A DNA stretch of 64,000 nt, from positions 310,001 to 374,000 of the forward strand of contig NW_002476377.1 in NCBI RefSeq assembly GCF_000189635.1, given 5' to 3'. Each line of letters begins with the position of its first letter. Within the stretch, counting starts at the first letter, position 1. The position numbers were made by a program, and so were the translations under genes. The notes beneath the pieces were generated by a model. That model did not search any database. It worked only from the letters and a program-made list of their open reading frames with translations, and had not been told where the DNA came from. Source of the DNA: Tetrahymena thermophila SB210 (lineage: Eukaryota > Ciliophora > Oligohymenophorea > Hymenostomatida > Tetrahymenidae). This document shows, one piece after another, positions 10,918 to 28,282 of this stretch.

Positions 10918-13182
10918 TCATAAAATATGCTCCCATATTTTTATTTTATAAAAGTTAAAGTAGAAAACTTTCTAAATTTTTAGATAATTAATAATAGTGC
11001 AGTGTAGTTTATAGTATTTATGAAATATAATATAATACATGTTGTCGGAAATTTTAGAAGTATAAGATGTCTAAAATGTATCCTTTAAAGTGACTTCTTA
11101 CTAACGAAGTAACCAGGCAATAGGAAATTATTTGGTAAACTTTTATTTAATTACTTCTTTATCTATTTAATTATCTTATTTTGGAGTCTTAAGTTTAGTA
11201 TTAACAACTAAAATATTTTCGTTTGTCTTTGAATTTTTATTTTTTGATAAATTTAAAGAGCTTTTAGGAGAAAGAAATTTTTCTTCCAGCACAAATTATT
11301 TATCAGGAGTATCTATAATTTTTTTGATCTTAGGCTTTACTTTATAACTTTTTTAATCTAATTATTCTTTCTCTTTGACCTATTTTAAATGCATCTATGT
11401 TAAACTATGATATCTATCAGACCTCCATTTTAGTTTTTAACTTGCTTACTGTAAGAATATTTTCTTAGAGTTAGGATCCCAAAGCTAATCTAAAAATTTT
11501 TATGCATTAATTTTTATTAGCTTAAATTTTTGGCTTTTTACTTTAGCAGAAAAGCATCTGGTTGATTCATATTAAATAACAGCTTCTTCTCCAAATATTT
11601 CTCCTTCTTTCAAGCATGCAATTTCAATATTTTTCTATAAATTCTTGGGTCTACTTTCTTCTAAATTTTCTACTTAAGGTATTTAAAAATTAACTTCCTT
11701 TTGAATACTGATTTCACCTCTCTTAATAATATAAATATTTTGGCTTTTATCACCTTCTTTAAAAACATATTCTCCCTTAGCAAATTTATCTTCGTAAAAA
11801 TTTTAACTTAACTATTTTATATCATGATACTACCATCCTTCTAAAAATTTGAATTCACTCAAGAAATCAGTAATTTTTTCTATTTATTATCTCTAATTTA
11901 TTAGCAAATATAAAATTTTATGTAATAAAATATTTAAAATTTAATGAATTCTTTAAATAAATACTTTTTCATTGCCTATTATATTCAAGTAATCAGCTTT
12001 AGACAAATAGATTAAATGACAATCTTCCTTAGCTTAAACATAGGCTGTCCTTTTGTGAAATTTGCTTAAAATAGACTTTTCTCCAAAAGTTTCGCCTTTA
12101 GACAGAAGTTTAATTATTTTAAGATTTGGTATAGAACTTTTAAATAAAGAATGGATTAGTGATTCTCTTCTAAAAGAAGCATCAGCTAATGGAATTTTAA
12201 GGATAGAATTTCGTTAGCTTAAAACTGATTTTCTACTAGATAGCTAAGGAGAATTTATAATAGAGTTTTTCTTTGAAGATTGGTTTTTAACAATTTTATC
12301 TTCTCTATCTGAAGATATATTTTATTTACTGTCACTATGATTACTACCATCATTGTCATTCCTATTACATAAAAAATAATCTCCTATATTAGGTTATTAA
12401 TATGCTAATTAACATTTTTTCAAGCTCTAGAAAAGAGTTGTATTAAAATAAATGCATAAAAAATTATAAAATATTTAATTAAAATATTTGAAAATTATTT
12501 TTCATGTTTTTTTTTTTTGCACAAATATCTTTTAAATTATTTAATTTTACCATGTTTAAAAAGCTTATCTAAAGTTAGAGAAGCCAGCTCTAGATTTCTA
12601 CGCCTTCCTGTTAGAGGAGGAAGGAGATTTAGCAGTATCTAGTAAATTATTCATAAGATTTTTTGAAGTAATTTAAGCTAACTTTTATGAAGGAGTAAGA
12701 GAATCATCTTCATCCAAAACAAAACAAGATCCTTAAAATATAATGTAAAAGTCATTACCTATTTCATTTTTACGGATAATAAAATCATCTTTTTCAACAA
12801 ATTTGTATGAAAGAGCATTTATTGCTTCTCTGTATCTTAACTCCTTACATCTCTGCTTAATTATCTAGAAGTATTCCAACTTCTCGAATTCTTGATACAA
12901 AAACATTAATTCTTAAAATGATCTTAGATTTTTTGGCTTTTAAAGTATTTTTATAACTTTTTCTTCATCGCTTATACTCTTAGTGTCTTTTGTAGAAATA
13001 TGTGAGTTTTAATCATTTTGTTATTTGTTTGTTTGAGGGCTTGTCTCCTAATTTTTAGCTTTTCGTGATATACCCATCAATTCGTCCATGCAATATGATT
13101 AAACATTTGCTAAGGGTGATCTGCAATGAATTGAAAGACTTTTGTCTCTTTCTTATTATTAAATTAAAGCTCCTACTATCAT
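10918..13182 (-). CDS. Protein with two cyclic-nucleotide-binding domains
   Basis: The three exons (12551-13182, 11965-12424, 10918-11892) total 688 codons with consistent phase. The first binding domain begins with FVEKDDFIIRKNEIGNDFY and IIFQGSCFV (about residues 140-165). It is interrupted by roughly 150 residues of Ser/Asn-rich sequence, then resumes with KIIKLLSKGETFGEKSILSK, where FGE and a following RTA match a working phosphate-binding cassette. The second domain has AKGEYVFKEGDKSQNIYIIK and GEIFGEEAVIQYESTRCFSA; it keeps FGE but the arginine region is altered. There is no kinase, channel or exchange-factor domain. Ciliates have many such proteins; some resemble regulatory subunits without the dimerisation domain. 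The last 50 or so residues before the TGA at 10918 are less protein-like and could hide an unrecognised intron. Ligand binding is inferred from motif only. Confidence 0.9.
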
Positions 13183-13609
13183 GAGATTTATTTTATATTT
13201 GAAAATTATAAATTTGGTATTTTCCTCGCTGTATATATAAGCAAGCTTATATTATGGTTAAGCTAAACCTACCTCTACTTAGTAATAATTATCTATAAAA
13301 AAAATATTTAGTTCTACTAACTTTTTAATAAATTCAATATATTTATTACAAAAATAAAAAATTTTATAGACCTAATTTTAAATTTTTGGACAATAAGGAT
13401 TAAAATTTTACAAATAGCCACTACTTTATTTAGTTAGGATTATTTGTTTATTTTTTTATTTGCATTAATCAATAATTTGAGTATTAAATTTTGGATTTTT
13501 ATGAAATATACAAATTAGAATGTCATATACAATTACAATACATTTGATTAACTTTAAATTGAATATTTATTTAAATTAAAACATTTTTGAAACAATTTAA
13601 CAATTAATT
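13183..13609. other. Intergenic, AT-rich
   Basis: Short spacer between the start of the cyclic-nucleotide-binding gene and the stop of the coiled-coil gene. No coding frame or RNA gene seen. Confidence 0.35.
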
Positions 13610-16600
13610 TCAGTTAAATAAAGTATTAGCATGAACACCTTTAACTTCGAAATTTAATCTTTAATTAAAAATTTATTTATACAACTCAGCATATGTTGGT
13701 TTCAATTTAATCTATTATATTATATTTTAGTTATTACTATTTGTTTTTAAAGGACTTTGATTAATAGGACGATTTTATTGATTGTTAGTTGATTCTGAGG
13801 TCTTCATTTGCTTTTAAGATTCACTTTTGTAGAGTTTGTTGACTGTTTGCTTGTTTATCTTCAGTACTTTTTTACCTGAGCTATTATTAATATTTTAAGG
13901 TTATGTCTGAACTTTTTCAGGACTTTATACTCTAGTAAGAGTTTAAGCCCTCATAATTTAAGTAGATGTTTTGTTTAGTTAAGCAATTTAGGAATTTTTA
14001 TTGCCAAACTTTGAAGTTAATTTAGATGCAGATATATTTTTATTTAGGTTTGATTCGATTATGGCATGGATTGAATCAAATGATAATCTCTTTTAATTGC
14101 CTAAGTTTTTTATTTACTATGCTGAATAATTTTAAGATGTATTTGGTCTCTATTTTTTTTATGGTGATTCATTATCCTCTTCTTCTTCACTTGTGTCTTA
14201 TATTTTATAATGAGCAGATTACCTCATAGAAAGAGTTTGTGTTATTATTCTCTTTGGTTCATATTTTTGTGTGCTCAATTATTCATTATCTAAGAATTTA
14301 CTTAAATCCTGGTCATCTTTTGATGACTTTTCTTCTTTAAAATTTCTGGCAGAGCTTTCGCTTTTCAGAATTGAACTTTTAAAAGTTTCATGCTTAGATT
14401 TTATTTCTTTTAAGAGATCCTCATTATAATTTGATTACTCAGTCATAAGTTTCTTAGAAGCACTCCTTGATAAACTAATATCCTCATAGTTAGAATAAAA
14501 AGATTTAGATTTTGATGATTTAAAATTTCTGCTATTTTCTTCTTAATTAATTATAGCCTAGCTATTTTCTGCGTATCTCTACTTAATATCTTAAAAATTT
14601 TTATTTTATATTGCAATTATTTATGATTTAATCTTTTCTTTCAAAGGAGAAGATTAATCTTATTCATTATCAGATTCTGAAGATACTTTTATGGCATCTC
14701 CTTCTCTATTTTCCTCAGAGTATTAATTATTAAGCTCTGAAAGTAAATAGTTCTTACGAGAAAGCTCAGCCATTTATTTTTTAATTCTTTTTTACTCCTC
14801 TTTCCAATCAGATTGGTATTTTTTATCTTATTCTGTTTAGTATAGTTTTGAGTAAAGTTTCTCTCTATCCTCCATTTCTCTAATAAGAGTCTTTTGATCA
14901 GATTAAAGTTTATAAATTTCTTCTTTAAGATTATCACATTCTTAAATGATTTGATCGCATTAGATCTTATAGTTGTACGTGTCTTCAAGAAGTAAATCAT
15001 ATCTCTTTTTGAGATCTTCATATCTTTCCTCGCTTAAATCGATAAAATTATTATGCTTGATAGAGAATTATTTTACTAATTCTTCTTAATCTCTAACTAA
15101 TTTTTAAATTTAATTCTCATATTATAGTTACAATTCCTTTTCTTATTACTTCCTCAAATTCTTTTCATAAGTTAGCTCGTCAGTTAAGAAATCACATTAA
15201 GTTTCAACATCTGCTTTTGACTTATTCAGTTTTTCAATTAAAATTTCTATTTTTTTCCCTAAAGCATCATTTTCTTAGCTTAGCATATTCCTTTACTGCT
15301 ATGAGTGCTCTAAATCTAAATTCAAGGATTTTACTTTATTTTTTAATTCAGAAATTATTCTAATATTCTCTTTTTGTAAATCAGCTTCTTCACCACTTTT
15401 ACAGTGCTTTAAAATTTCATTAATTACATGAAACTCTGAATCTTCTTACTTAATTATATTCATATCTTATTCTATCTTATTTAATTCTTCCTTGTAAAAC
15501 TGAACTTATCTTAGCATTGGTTTTTTTACTTCTTCTTCATACTTTGAATGAAATATTAAAAATTCAATAAGTTAAATTTTGAAATTAAAAAATTTAATTA
15601 AAAACTTCTTAAATAGTTTATTCAAACATTAAATATAAGCAATTTATTTGTATTAAATTTAATAATTTTAACAGTCATGAAATTAAATATTTAATGATTA
15701 ATTTAAAAACTATTTTTAAAATATTAAATGAATGATTAATTCAAATGTTTTAAATTAATTCTAGAAAATACAAAAATAAAGAAATTTACCTTAAAAATTA
15801 ATGAATTAATTTCTCGAGTGTGTCTCTCTTTTAAAATTTTAATGTCTCCTTCGTATTTATCGACAATTTATTATATCTGAGTCTAGTATTATTCTTCTAT
15901 TTTTTATATTTTTAATTCTTATTGAATGAGGAGTTTGTCTACTTTAAGAAGAGATTCTTATTGGTAATCAAAAAATTGAACTTGAACTAATTCATTTCTG
16001 GTGTTAATAATGTTTTTAATTTTATCAAATTCATTTGATAAAAAGTTGTTTTTTTCTTTGTATTTTTCTTCTATCCTGACAACTTTATTAGTTAATTCGA
16101 TTCTTTATCTTGAGAGTTCATTAACTCTCCTATCTTCTTCTTCCATAATTCTCTGTTCATACCTCTTGCTTAATTCAAGTATTTCTTCCCTCTTTGATTC
16201 ATCCCATTTCATTTTTTCCCTTTCTAATGAGAACTTTATCTCCTTTAACTCAGTATTCTATTTTTCAATAATTTCATCTTTATCTTTTATTAACTTATCC
16301 TTATCAATAATGATAATTCTGTATTCATCTATCTTTTCTTTTAGTCTATCTTATTCTTTTTCTTGAAATTTTAAATTCTTGTTCATTTCTTTTATTTATT
16401 CCTCAAAAACTTAGCTTCATTAATAGTTTAAAATATTTTAATTTAGATTTTAGAATAAACAATTTAAGTATGTAATTACTCATCAGATCCTTTGTTTTAA
16501 GTTATGACATTCATCTGCTTCATGATGTTTGAGTATTTTAATGCATCTTACTACCTTTACCTTTCCTATCTTTGAAATAATAAAATGAATATTTATTAAT

Positions 16601-18037
16601 AATATGAATGATTTACTGTTAAATTTGTTTCATAAAGTCTATTTCTTTTTGTCTTAATGCCTCAGCTATTTTAATTTTCTCGTTTCTAATAACCTGAAAT
16701 TCTATGTTGTGCTTGTTTTTAAGTTAAATCATTTCATCTTAATGTTGGTTTTAAAGTCGAATATATTTTTTCAATTCATTTTCTAATTTTCCATTTAAAT
16801 CAAATATTTCCTTTTTATAACTCGTTTCCATCTTCATCATAGCTTACTCCTTTTACATTCTCTCTTCTCTTTTATTAATTTAATACTAAATTGCATATAA
16901 TTATTGAAAATAAATATTTACTAATAGTCTCTAGCATTTTTTTGTATTAAGTTATCTAAAATTAAAAATTCATGACGAATTTTATCTGTTTCAAGTTCTT
17001 AGTTATGCTGCCTGGCTTCATATTTTTCCTTTTATTCAGCAATATTAAGATTGGCAGCTGCGTACATTTGAGAATAGTGGTGTATTTATTTTTTGAGAGT
17101 TTCAATTTCTGATTACTTTTGATCTGTGAGTTGCTCTATTTCTCCTTGGCAGTTTATTATTATCTTTTTATTTTCAATTTCTAATTAATCACACTTACAA
17201 GAAATTTCTTCATATTTTTATTTGTATAATTTGATGTCATTCTCTAACTGCTCATAATAATCATTCCTTTTTGTGAGTTCATCTTTCAGCTGTTGTATAG
17301 TTTTACCTAGCATACTTATCTTTAAAGAGTAGTTTTTGGGAGATAGCTTTTCTGAACCTAATTCTTAAATGTGCTTCAGTAATTCCTGATTTGTCATTTC
17401 AATTTCAGGGTTTCTATATTATTTCTATTTTTCCTTCTATTCTTCTAGTTCTTAAGATTCCTTGATATTTTGTTACTACACTAATAACCTTAAATGAACA
17501 GTGCGTTTCATTATATCCATCTCAGTTTAAAGCTTTCTCTTTTGATTTTCAGAAAAGAGAAGATTTTATTCTAACTCTAATATTATCTTTTGATACTATT
17601 AAATAAAAATTAATTAGCACCATTTGAATATATTCACAGTTTATGATATCATTAAGATAAATAAATATGTTGTACTTTTTTAACTTCATATGGAGTCTTT
17701 AAATTGCTATCTAATTTGACTTACAGCTATCTATTTTCAGATTCAAGCTTTTTAACTTTGTCTTAAAGATCTAACTTATCCAAAGTCAGTTAAGAGTATT
17801 TTTCTTGATGTTCTCTAACGTAATTTTGAAGAGATATCTCATATTTCTAATGTATAATTAAACAACAATAAGAATCAATCTTTTATTGTAAATTTTAATT
17901 ACTCTAGTCAATTCATCAATATGAGATTATTTGATTTATCTATTTTAGTTGACTGTTTAATTTATTTCAGTATGAAAAAAGTTTCCATGATTTGCTTATG
18001 ACTCAGTTGAATATCTCACACATTAGTTATCTATCAT
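13610..18037 (-). CDS. Large coiled-coil protein
   Basis: A roughly 1,300-residue protein whose central 900 or so residues are almost unbroken heptad-type sequence rich in Glu, Lys, Gln and Leu. Examples are KLESENRQL, ENQKRKLQTEMDIMKR, QLKDELTKRNDYYEQLENDI and EQLTDQKQSEIETLKKQI. It starts at the ATG at 18037 (MIDNQCVRYSTESQ). The first exon ends IDELTR and splices to KYEISLQNYVREHQEKY. Further introns lie near 17.6-17.7, 16.9, 16.45-16.57 and 15.56-15.80 kb. The C-terminal 300 residues are not coiled but Ser/Asn/Gln-rich with an acidic run (SEEEEDNES), ending at the TGA at 13610. There is no motor, kinase or membrane domain. Long coiled coils of this kind often sit in basal bodies, cilia or cortex, but nothing in the sequence fixes the location. 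Confidence 0.82.
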
Positions 18038-18643
18038 TGGAAGTCTACTACTTTTTAATTATTTTAATTTAGTTTCATAAATATCTAAAAATAAATTATT
18101 CTATTAAATATACGAAAGCAAAATTAATTCAATTTAATTAATTAAATATTATTTGTTTTTCATTTATTCATATATTTCTAAGCTATTTACAAAAAATCTA
18201 ATAAAGGTTTCTTTGTCTTTTGCTTAAAATAAATAAAGAATGTTCATTTTTGTGGTTAATATGCAATTTTTGAGAGAATTAGCAAAGAGGTATTCCTAAA
18301 ACAATGTAAAAAGAAATCAATATTATCCAATCATTTTTATTTACAATATCTCAATTCAAAAAATGGCTATATTTTTAAATTTTTATTTTAATTAAGAAAG
18401 AATTTTAAAAATTGAAAATAAAATGAAAAATTGACAAACATTTTAAAATAATTATTTCAAATTTTATAAATAGTTTTGATATTAAATTTATTACAAAAAT
18501 AAGTAACTCATAAAAAACTAAATAAATTTATTTATTTTAAATAATTTATTACAATTAATATGTTTAAAATAACAAATATCGAATCTTTCTTATTTCTTTT
18601 TTAATACATGCTCAAATCTAATTTAGGATTAGCTTTTAGGTTT
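18038..18643. other. Intergenic, AT-rich
   Basis: About 600 bases separating two minus-strand genes. Nothing gene-like was seen beyond possible untranslated sequence. Confidence 0.35.
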
Positions 18644-21600
18644 TCATTACTTGTTGAAGCTACTTTTAGGCATACCTGGGTAATGAGAATGGCATGATGT
18701 TCTTCTTTTGGGTGGGTTTTCTTAACTTATGCTCTGCATCAAGTTAAGATCACTTTAGTTTAAAATTAAAACAAAAATATATGAACGATTTAATAAGATA
18801 AATAAATAAAATTTACATGTTATTTTATGTAAGTATATTCTGAATGCTACTTACAATTTAGTAAACTATGTCATCATGTTCGGCGTGAATTCTTTTTTAT
18901 TAAAATGCTTATTTTCTATCTATTCTTTCTTTTATTTTTGCTCTTTAGGTCCATTTATCATGCTCATCCTCATTATATATTTCATGCTTTATGTGCTCAT
19001 TAATATTTTATTCTTGAAATTAAATGAAACTATCATTGGCAACTTTAGATTAAATTTTTGATCCCATTCCTTATCTAATTGCTTTAATTCTTTCTTTTTC
19101 TAATTCATCAATATTTTCATTGTTTTCATCTTCATTTTTATTATTCATTTATGTAGATTTTTTAGAATCCTTTTTAATTTTTGTAGGACTAGACTAAATT
19201 TTAATAAAAATATATTTCTAAGTATAAAAATAGCTTAAATTGATGTTTACTTCTTCGTCTTCTATTTATTCCTTGATTTCTTCATTGTTTTCATTCTAAT
19301 TAAGTTCTTAAATTTGCACTTTTTTGTCATCTTAATTTATATTACTGGAGCTTTTTTTTAGCTCTTACTGTAGCTATGAAGAGCTGACATGATCCTAACC
19401 AGCAGTTTATTTATTTTTGAAGGAAGTATTTCTTTGAGTTGTAGTTCTTTATATATTTATTAATTAATTTATTTATTTTAAATAATTAGATAAAAATATA
19501 AGTTTATAAATAATTACGTCACCCTGATTTGTGGTACATTTTATTGTCTTTTGTCTAACATAGTTTTCTTTCTACTCATTAAATCACACTCCTCTATAAT
19601 ATGATCTGTAGTTAAGCAATTGTAGCAATATAAACCAAATTCTTCATATCTTCTCTCTTAGATAATTCTGTTTTAGTAAATACTCCAAAGTTTCTTTTTA
19701 ATAAATGTAAATTAAAAAAAATCTTAATTAAATTATTTAAATAAATAAATACATAATCTTAGTCAAAGTTTTTAATTGTATCCAAGAACTTTTATCTTCT
19801 GATAATAAAAACTCGAACTGCTGTTTTGCAGAATAAGACTTCTTTAATAAGAGTGCCAGTAACGAATGGATATAACCCAATAAAATTATTTTCCTAATTT
19901 ATTTTAAAGTTTTATAAAGATTTTTAGAAAAAAATTAAAAGATTATAATGATGTTTACAGTTACTACATGTAGCTTAATACCTTAACCTTTATTGAATTA
20001 AGGTAAATCAACTTTAACTTCTATTTAACCCTTGGCAACATAAAATAAGCTAATGTCATCCTCGCTTTCTACATAGGAGGGCTTTCATAAAGTAAATAAT
20101 AAATTTAAAAATGATTTAAATGATAACAAATGAATTTCACCTCATAAAGTACAGTTTGTTCCATGATATTAACTTCTTCTATTTCATAGCACAAAGCACT
20201 AATGAATTAATCAGAAAATTTGTAAGTCCAATCAAAATTTTTAAAGAAGTAGCCATTAATTTCATAAAAGAGCTCTGCTCTTAAATTAGGAGGTAACATT
20301 CCTATTATATGCTATTCTGTGTCTAAATCTCTTTCTTTGTCTTCCATCAATTGATATTCAACATAGTGAACGACTCTGTATCTTAATTCTTGATTTACAT
20401 TTTTATTTCTCATATATCTTTATATAGCTGTGATTTGTTTTCTTTTATTTAATAAATTACACAAGATAAACAAAATTATAAAATGATTTTAATACAAATT
20501 TATTACTCTACTTTTTCTTTGCCTTGTGTTATGTTTGAAATAATTTCTATAACTTGGTTAATTGTGTAACCAAACTGTAGAGTAGCTCCAGCCATAATAA
20601 AGCATGCATAGATAGTTTCAATGGGATTTTTAGGAGTGACATCACCATAAGCTACAGTGGCCATAGTAGCAAAACTCCAATAGATAGAATAAAGATAGAT
20701 CCATTTGATTTCTCCATTAATGTTAGCGTAAGGAATACCTTGAATCCAATTAGCACCATAAATATCTAATGTTTAAATACCTACTTGATAGAAGATACAA
20801 GCTGCTAAATTTACATTAAAATAAATAAACATTATCAATCTAAATAGCTTGTAAATTGCTAGAGTTCTTCTTCTGAGCTGTAAGAATTGTAGAGCAAATA
20901 TATCAAACTCCCACATGAAAACAGCCTTTGAGTAAAAAAGTAAATAAGTCAGCCATTTGTAAGAAAAATTAAAATTAAAAGTATCTATAAGTAGACCTAG
21001 AATGCTAATGCAGTCCCAAAATAATCTTCCATTATAAATTTATCTAATATAGTTGAATTTAATAACTCTTCTGTCAGCTATTTCTTTACCTCTTATTATA
21101 ATGCTAATATTGAACTTAAGGATTATTTGTAAGACAAAGCAAGAAAATATCAGTCCTTTAATTGTTTAATCTACTGCTCCTTCAGGCATGACAGTCATTT
21201 CATAAAATGACTCTACTATATAAATGATGAACACCAAATAAGTGATCACAAAGATGAAAAACTCAAATACTAAGACAAAAGGATTTCTCAAGCTGAAAAT
21301 AGGAATTTTACTGTTTGGATCTAGGTGAATAAAAATTTAATTAAAATATTTCATATTAGATTATATATTAAAAAATTCACAAATATCTAAAAATCAATTT
21401 TTAATATACTTCCTATGCTTTGCTTGCGGCTAGCTTCATTGCTGCTCTTTCCTATCTTCCTAGAACCGAAAAAAGAATCTGCTTCAATATAGCTTTATTA
21501 TTCTTAAATGCTATCTAATTTATTGATGTCATATTGCCTATTTATTAAAATCTAATTAGTCCATTCACTTAGCTCAAAGAAAAGAAATTAAAAATATCAA

Positions 21601-21691
21601 AATGAAATTATTTTATTTGAGCTATTTTAGTATGCTAAAATTCTTACTATTCAAGTAATTTCCTGTTGAGCTACGATTTTTAATCAGACAT
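18644..21691 (-). CDS. K+ channel with C-linker and cyclic-nucleotide-binding-like domain
   Basis: Start at the ATG at 21691 (MSDQKSQLNRKLL). Exon 1 (21648-21691), exon 2 (21410-21567) and the exon from 21320 keep phase. Hydrophobic segments follow: PFVLVFEFFIFVITYLVFII, GLIFSCFVLQIIL, YKWLTYLLFYSKAVFM and FRLIMFIYFNVNLAACIFY. The pore region is WIYLYSIYWSFATMATVAYGDVTP, shown here as WSFATMATVAYGD for the filter, then an inner helix (ETIYACFIMAGATLQFGY). After the pore comes a C-linker (NQELRYRVVHYVEYQ, ELFYEINGYFF) and a nucleotide-binding-like fold (ENNFIGLYPFV...VRVFIIRRQ). The layout is that of the EAG/CNG/HCN group common in ciliates. There is no Arg-repeat S4 that I can pick out, and the filter has Ala where Gly is expected. 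A hydrophilic tail ends NPPKRRTSCH...SSFNKQ. Probably in the ciliary or somatic plasma membrane. Confidence 0.9.
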
Positions 21692-22415
21692 TTTACAGAC
21701 TTTATATTTATTAAGGCTATTTATTCTCCAAAAAATCTATTTGGTATGAGTGCTTTTTTGCTTAATAATTTAATATAAACGCTTTTCTTTGATATTAATT
21801 TTTTTCCTTTCAAAATCTAAATTTTTAATAAATAATTAAAGTATTGTTTAGGAATTGAATTACTTCTTAGTATTTTAAAATAAAGAAAAATAAAGATTCA
21901 TATCTGTTTAGTTAATAAAAAGGGAATGTAAAATTCAATTTCAAGTGGAAACTTTATTGTTAAATCCACAGAAATAATTATATTTCAAGCAAGCAATTCA
22001 TAATTAGTGGTTTTTAAGCCACAAATTCAATAAATTAAAGTAAGCTTTAATAATTTCTAGAGTTTTTTTAAGGTGAGATAAATGAAAAGTAAGATACGAA
22101 TATATAATTAAGATATATACATATGCATATATTTATTTTTTTTTATTGTTATAAATATAAGTTTAATTACAAATTATTATGTTTGGAATAGCAAAATTTA
22201 TTATCATTTTACAATGCTAAAGTTTTAGTTTTTTGTTTTTTTTTTTGATAAAGAAAATGTAGAAAAAATTATCATACTTTCAAAGGAGATATTTTTTATT
22301 ACTTTTTAGTAAATTAATTGAAAAATTAGAGGAAATGGAAAATTTTGTTTTGGAAGAAAAATGTTAAGCTTTTTGTACAGTTGAAGTGAGCATTTTTGAA
22401 ATGTAAACTAATTTA
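21692..22415. other. Intergenic, AT-rich
   Basis: About 720 bases between the K+ channel start and the kinase stop, both on the minus strand. Contains long A/T runs and a TA-rich stretch near 22.1 kb. No gene seen. Confidence 0.35.
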
Positions 22416-26106
<3,691 letters not shown>

Positions 26107-28282
26107 AGTTATTTGATAGAGGATTTGCTGATCTGAGTTATCTCTAGCTCCTAATTCAAAGATAAAATGTATTATTTTAACTATCTAAACAAAGTTTTTA
26201 TTGAAAAATATTTTGATTCTAGTTGTATGTATTTCATTTTCCAATAATCAATGCTAGTAAAAAGCAAAGGCTTACCTTAATGATTGTTGATTTTAGTTTA
26301 GTATCTCAAAGTTTGAATTGGAGATTCATATCTTGTAAGCATGAGTCGAATAAATAGAAAAATCAACCAACTTTTAATTTTTCAAAACTCGTCAGTGTTA
26401 TGCTTACTTATTATTGCTGAATATTGTATGGCAATTTCAAATTTATTGGCAGTATCCTTACAAAAGTATGGAGAAGATACTTTGCTTTGAAAAGACTTAA
26501 GTAAAGTTGTATTACAATATAATTAAATTAGAAGTAGCTTTTATCCTTCTATTTATTTCTTCTAATAAGTAAAAATTATTACAAGTATTGATAAATATAT
26601 TTAATTGTAATTATGTACTTATAATTAATATATTAAGGCAAGTAATTATGTAATACAATTATCATAATTATTTTCATTCATATTAAGTTAACCTTAAATT
26701 AATTTTGATAGCCTTATTGAATGTAATTTCTTTGATTAGTCCATAATTATCATGTATCAATTACCTGATATTCTAAATTAAATAAGTGATTTAATAATGC
26801 TCTACAAATTTTATCATTCATACATCTAAGAAATCAAATTATTTAGTTGTTAATTCTTTATCATTAGTTTAATTTATTTTATTATAAACTAATTTGATTA
26901 ATTAAGAAATAAATTATTTACCAACCTTTTTTATTCTCAAAAACTAATAAATTATTTGCAACCTTTCAAATTTATTAACTAATTTTTCTTTTAGTATATC
27001 AAAATAAACAAATAAAGAGATATTACAATCCACTTACACCCTCATATATTGATTACTTTAATTGTAAATATTTCTTTAATTACTTCTTTTTCTTTGTATT
27101 TATCATATTTGCCAATTTTTTGATATTTCTAAATAAATAAAATGCAAATTTTAAAAGCTAAAAATAATTATGTTAAAATTCCCTAAAAATTAATTAATTA
27201 AATCATTAAAAAACGTAATTTTTTATTCTAAATTAGATCATTTTTCTTTTTTTCAATAATTTTAATATTAAAGTTATTTCTTTACACAAGAGAGTAAAAT
27301 ATAAATTTATAATAAACAAAATAAAGCAATACAATACAATACAATTCAAACTCATTAAAAAATTTATATTTATTAAATAATTATTTTATTCAATAAAACG
27401 AATCTTTTTAATAATAAATTAAAAAAATATTTATTTATAAATTTGTATCAAAATACTAAAATTATTTTTTATCTATCTTAAATTCGAAAACAATCTCACA
27501 TAAAAATTTATTTTTAATCAATTTTAAGTTTTATGATTCATAAATACTTTTGTAGTTAGTATTTTAAAAGTTAATTCTAATCCTAAAAATATAATTTCTT
27601 TATGCTTTTTAAAAAGATTAAAGTGGTTAATTAAACCATCAACTTTTCTTTTTCTTTAAAGAATAAATATATACCTTTAGTTTTTTTATTAGATATAATG
27701 TTACAACATCAATAAACTAAGCATTTTGCCTAATCATTTATTATATCAATTTTTAAGCAAATTATTTTTTATCAATTTGCAAAACATATTTTTAATAAAA
27801 AACAAAATTTTGAAAGATTATGGTAGATTTATATATCAAAAATACATAAATATACTAAATAAATCTTGTTTTTTATAAACATTTTTCTTTATTACTGATT
27901 ATCTTTAAAATAATAAAATAAGTAAAATTTAGAAGATTAAGAAATAAATTTTATAGGATTATTTTTTTAATTTAAAAAAAATATTATTTTGATTTAATAA
28001 GATAAATATTTATTTATTTACATATTTTTTATAATTGATACAAATAGAAATCTATTTATAAAAAATACAAAAAAAAGATAGAATTAATATTTACTCTCAT
28101 ATGCAAAATTTAAATTTAATATTGAAGTAATAAAGCAAATAAATCTCCAATAATTAAAAGAATTTAATATATATTTTGTTAATAATTATTTTATAATTAA
28201 ATATTCATCTATTTATTTTAGTTAAAATTTTTTATAATGGGTGATCGAATTATTAGATTTTAGTAGGTAATTTATTGAAAAC
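26107..28282. other. Long AT-rich intergenic region
   Basis: About 2.2 kb. The first 300 bases (to roughly 26.4 kb) are less AT-rich and may be 5' leader or an unrecognised upstream exon of the kinase gene. The rest is near-pure A/T with simple runs and no sustained coding frame. It presumably holds the kinase promoter. Confidence 0.35.

Noticed and set aside
14689..16366. Standard-code open frames over the coiled-coil region on both strands
   Set aside because: They are out-of-frame or antisense readings of the code-6 coiled-coil gene.
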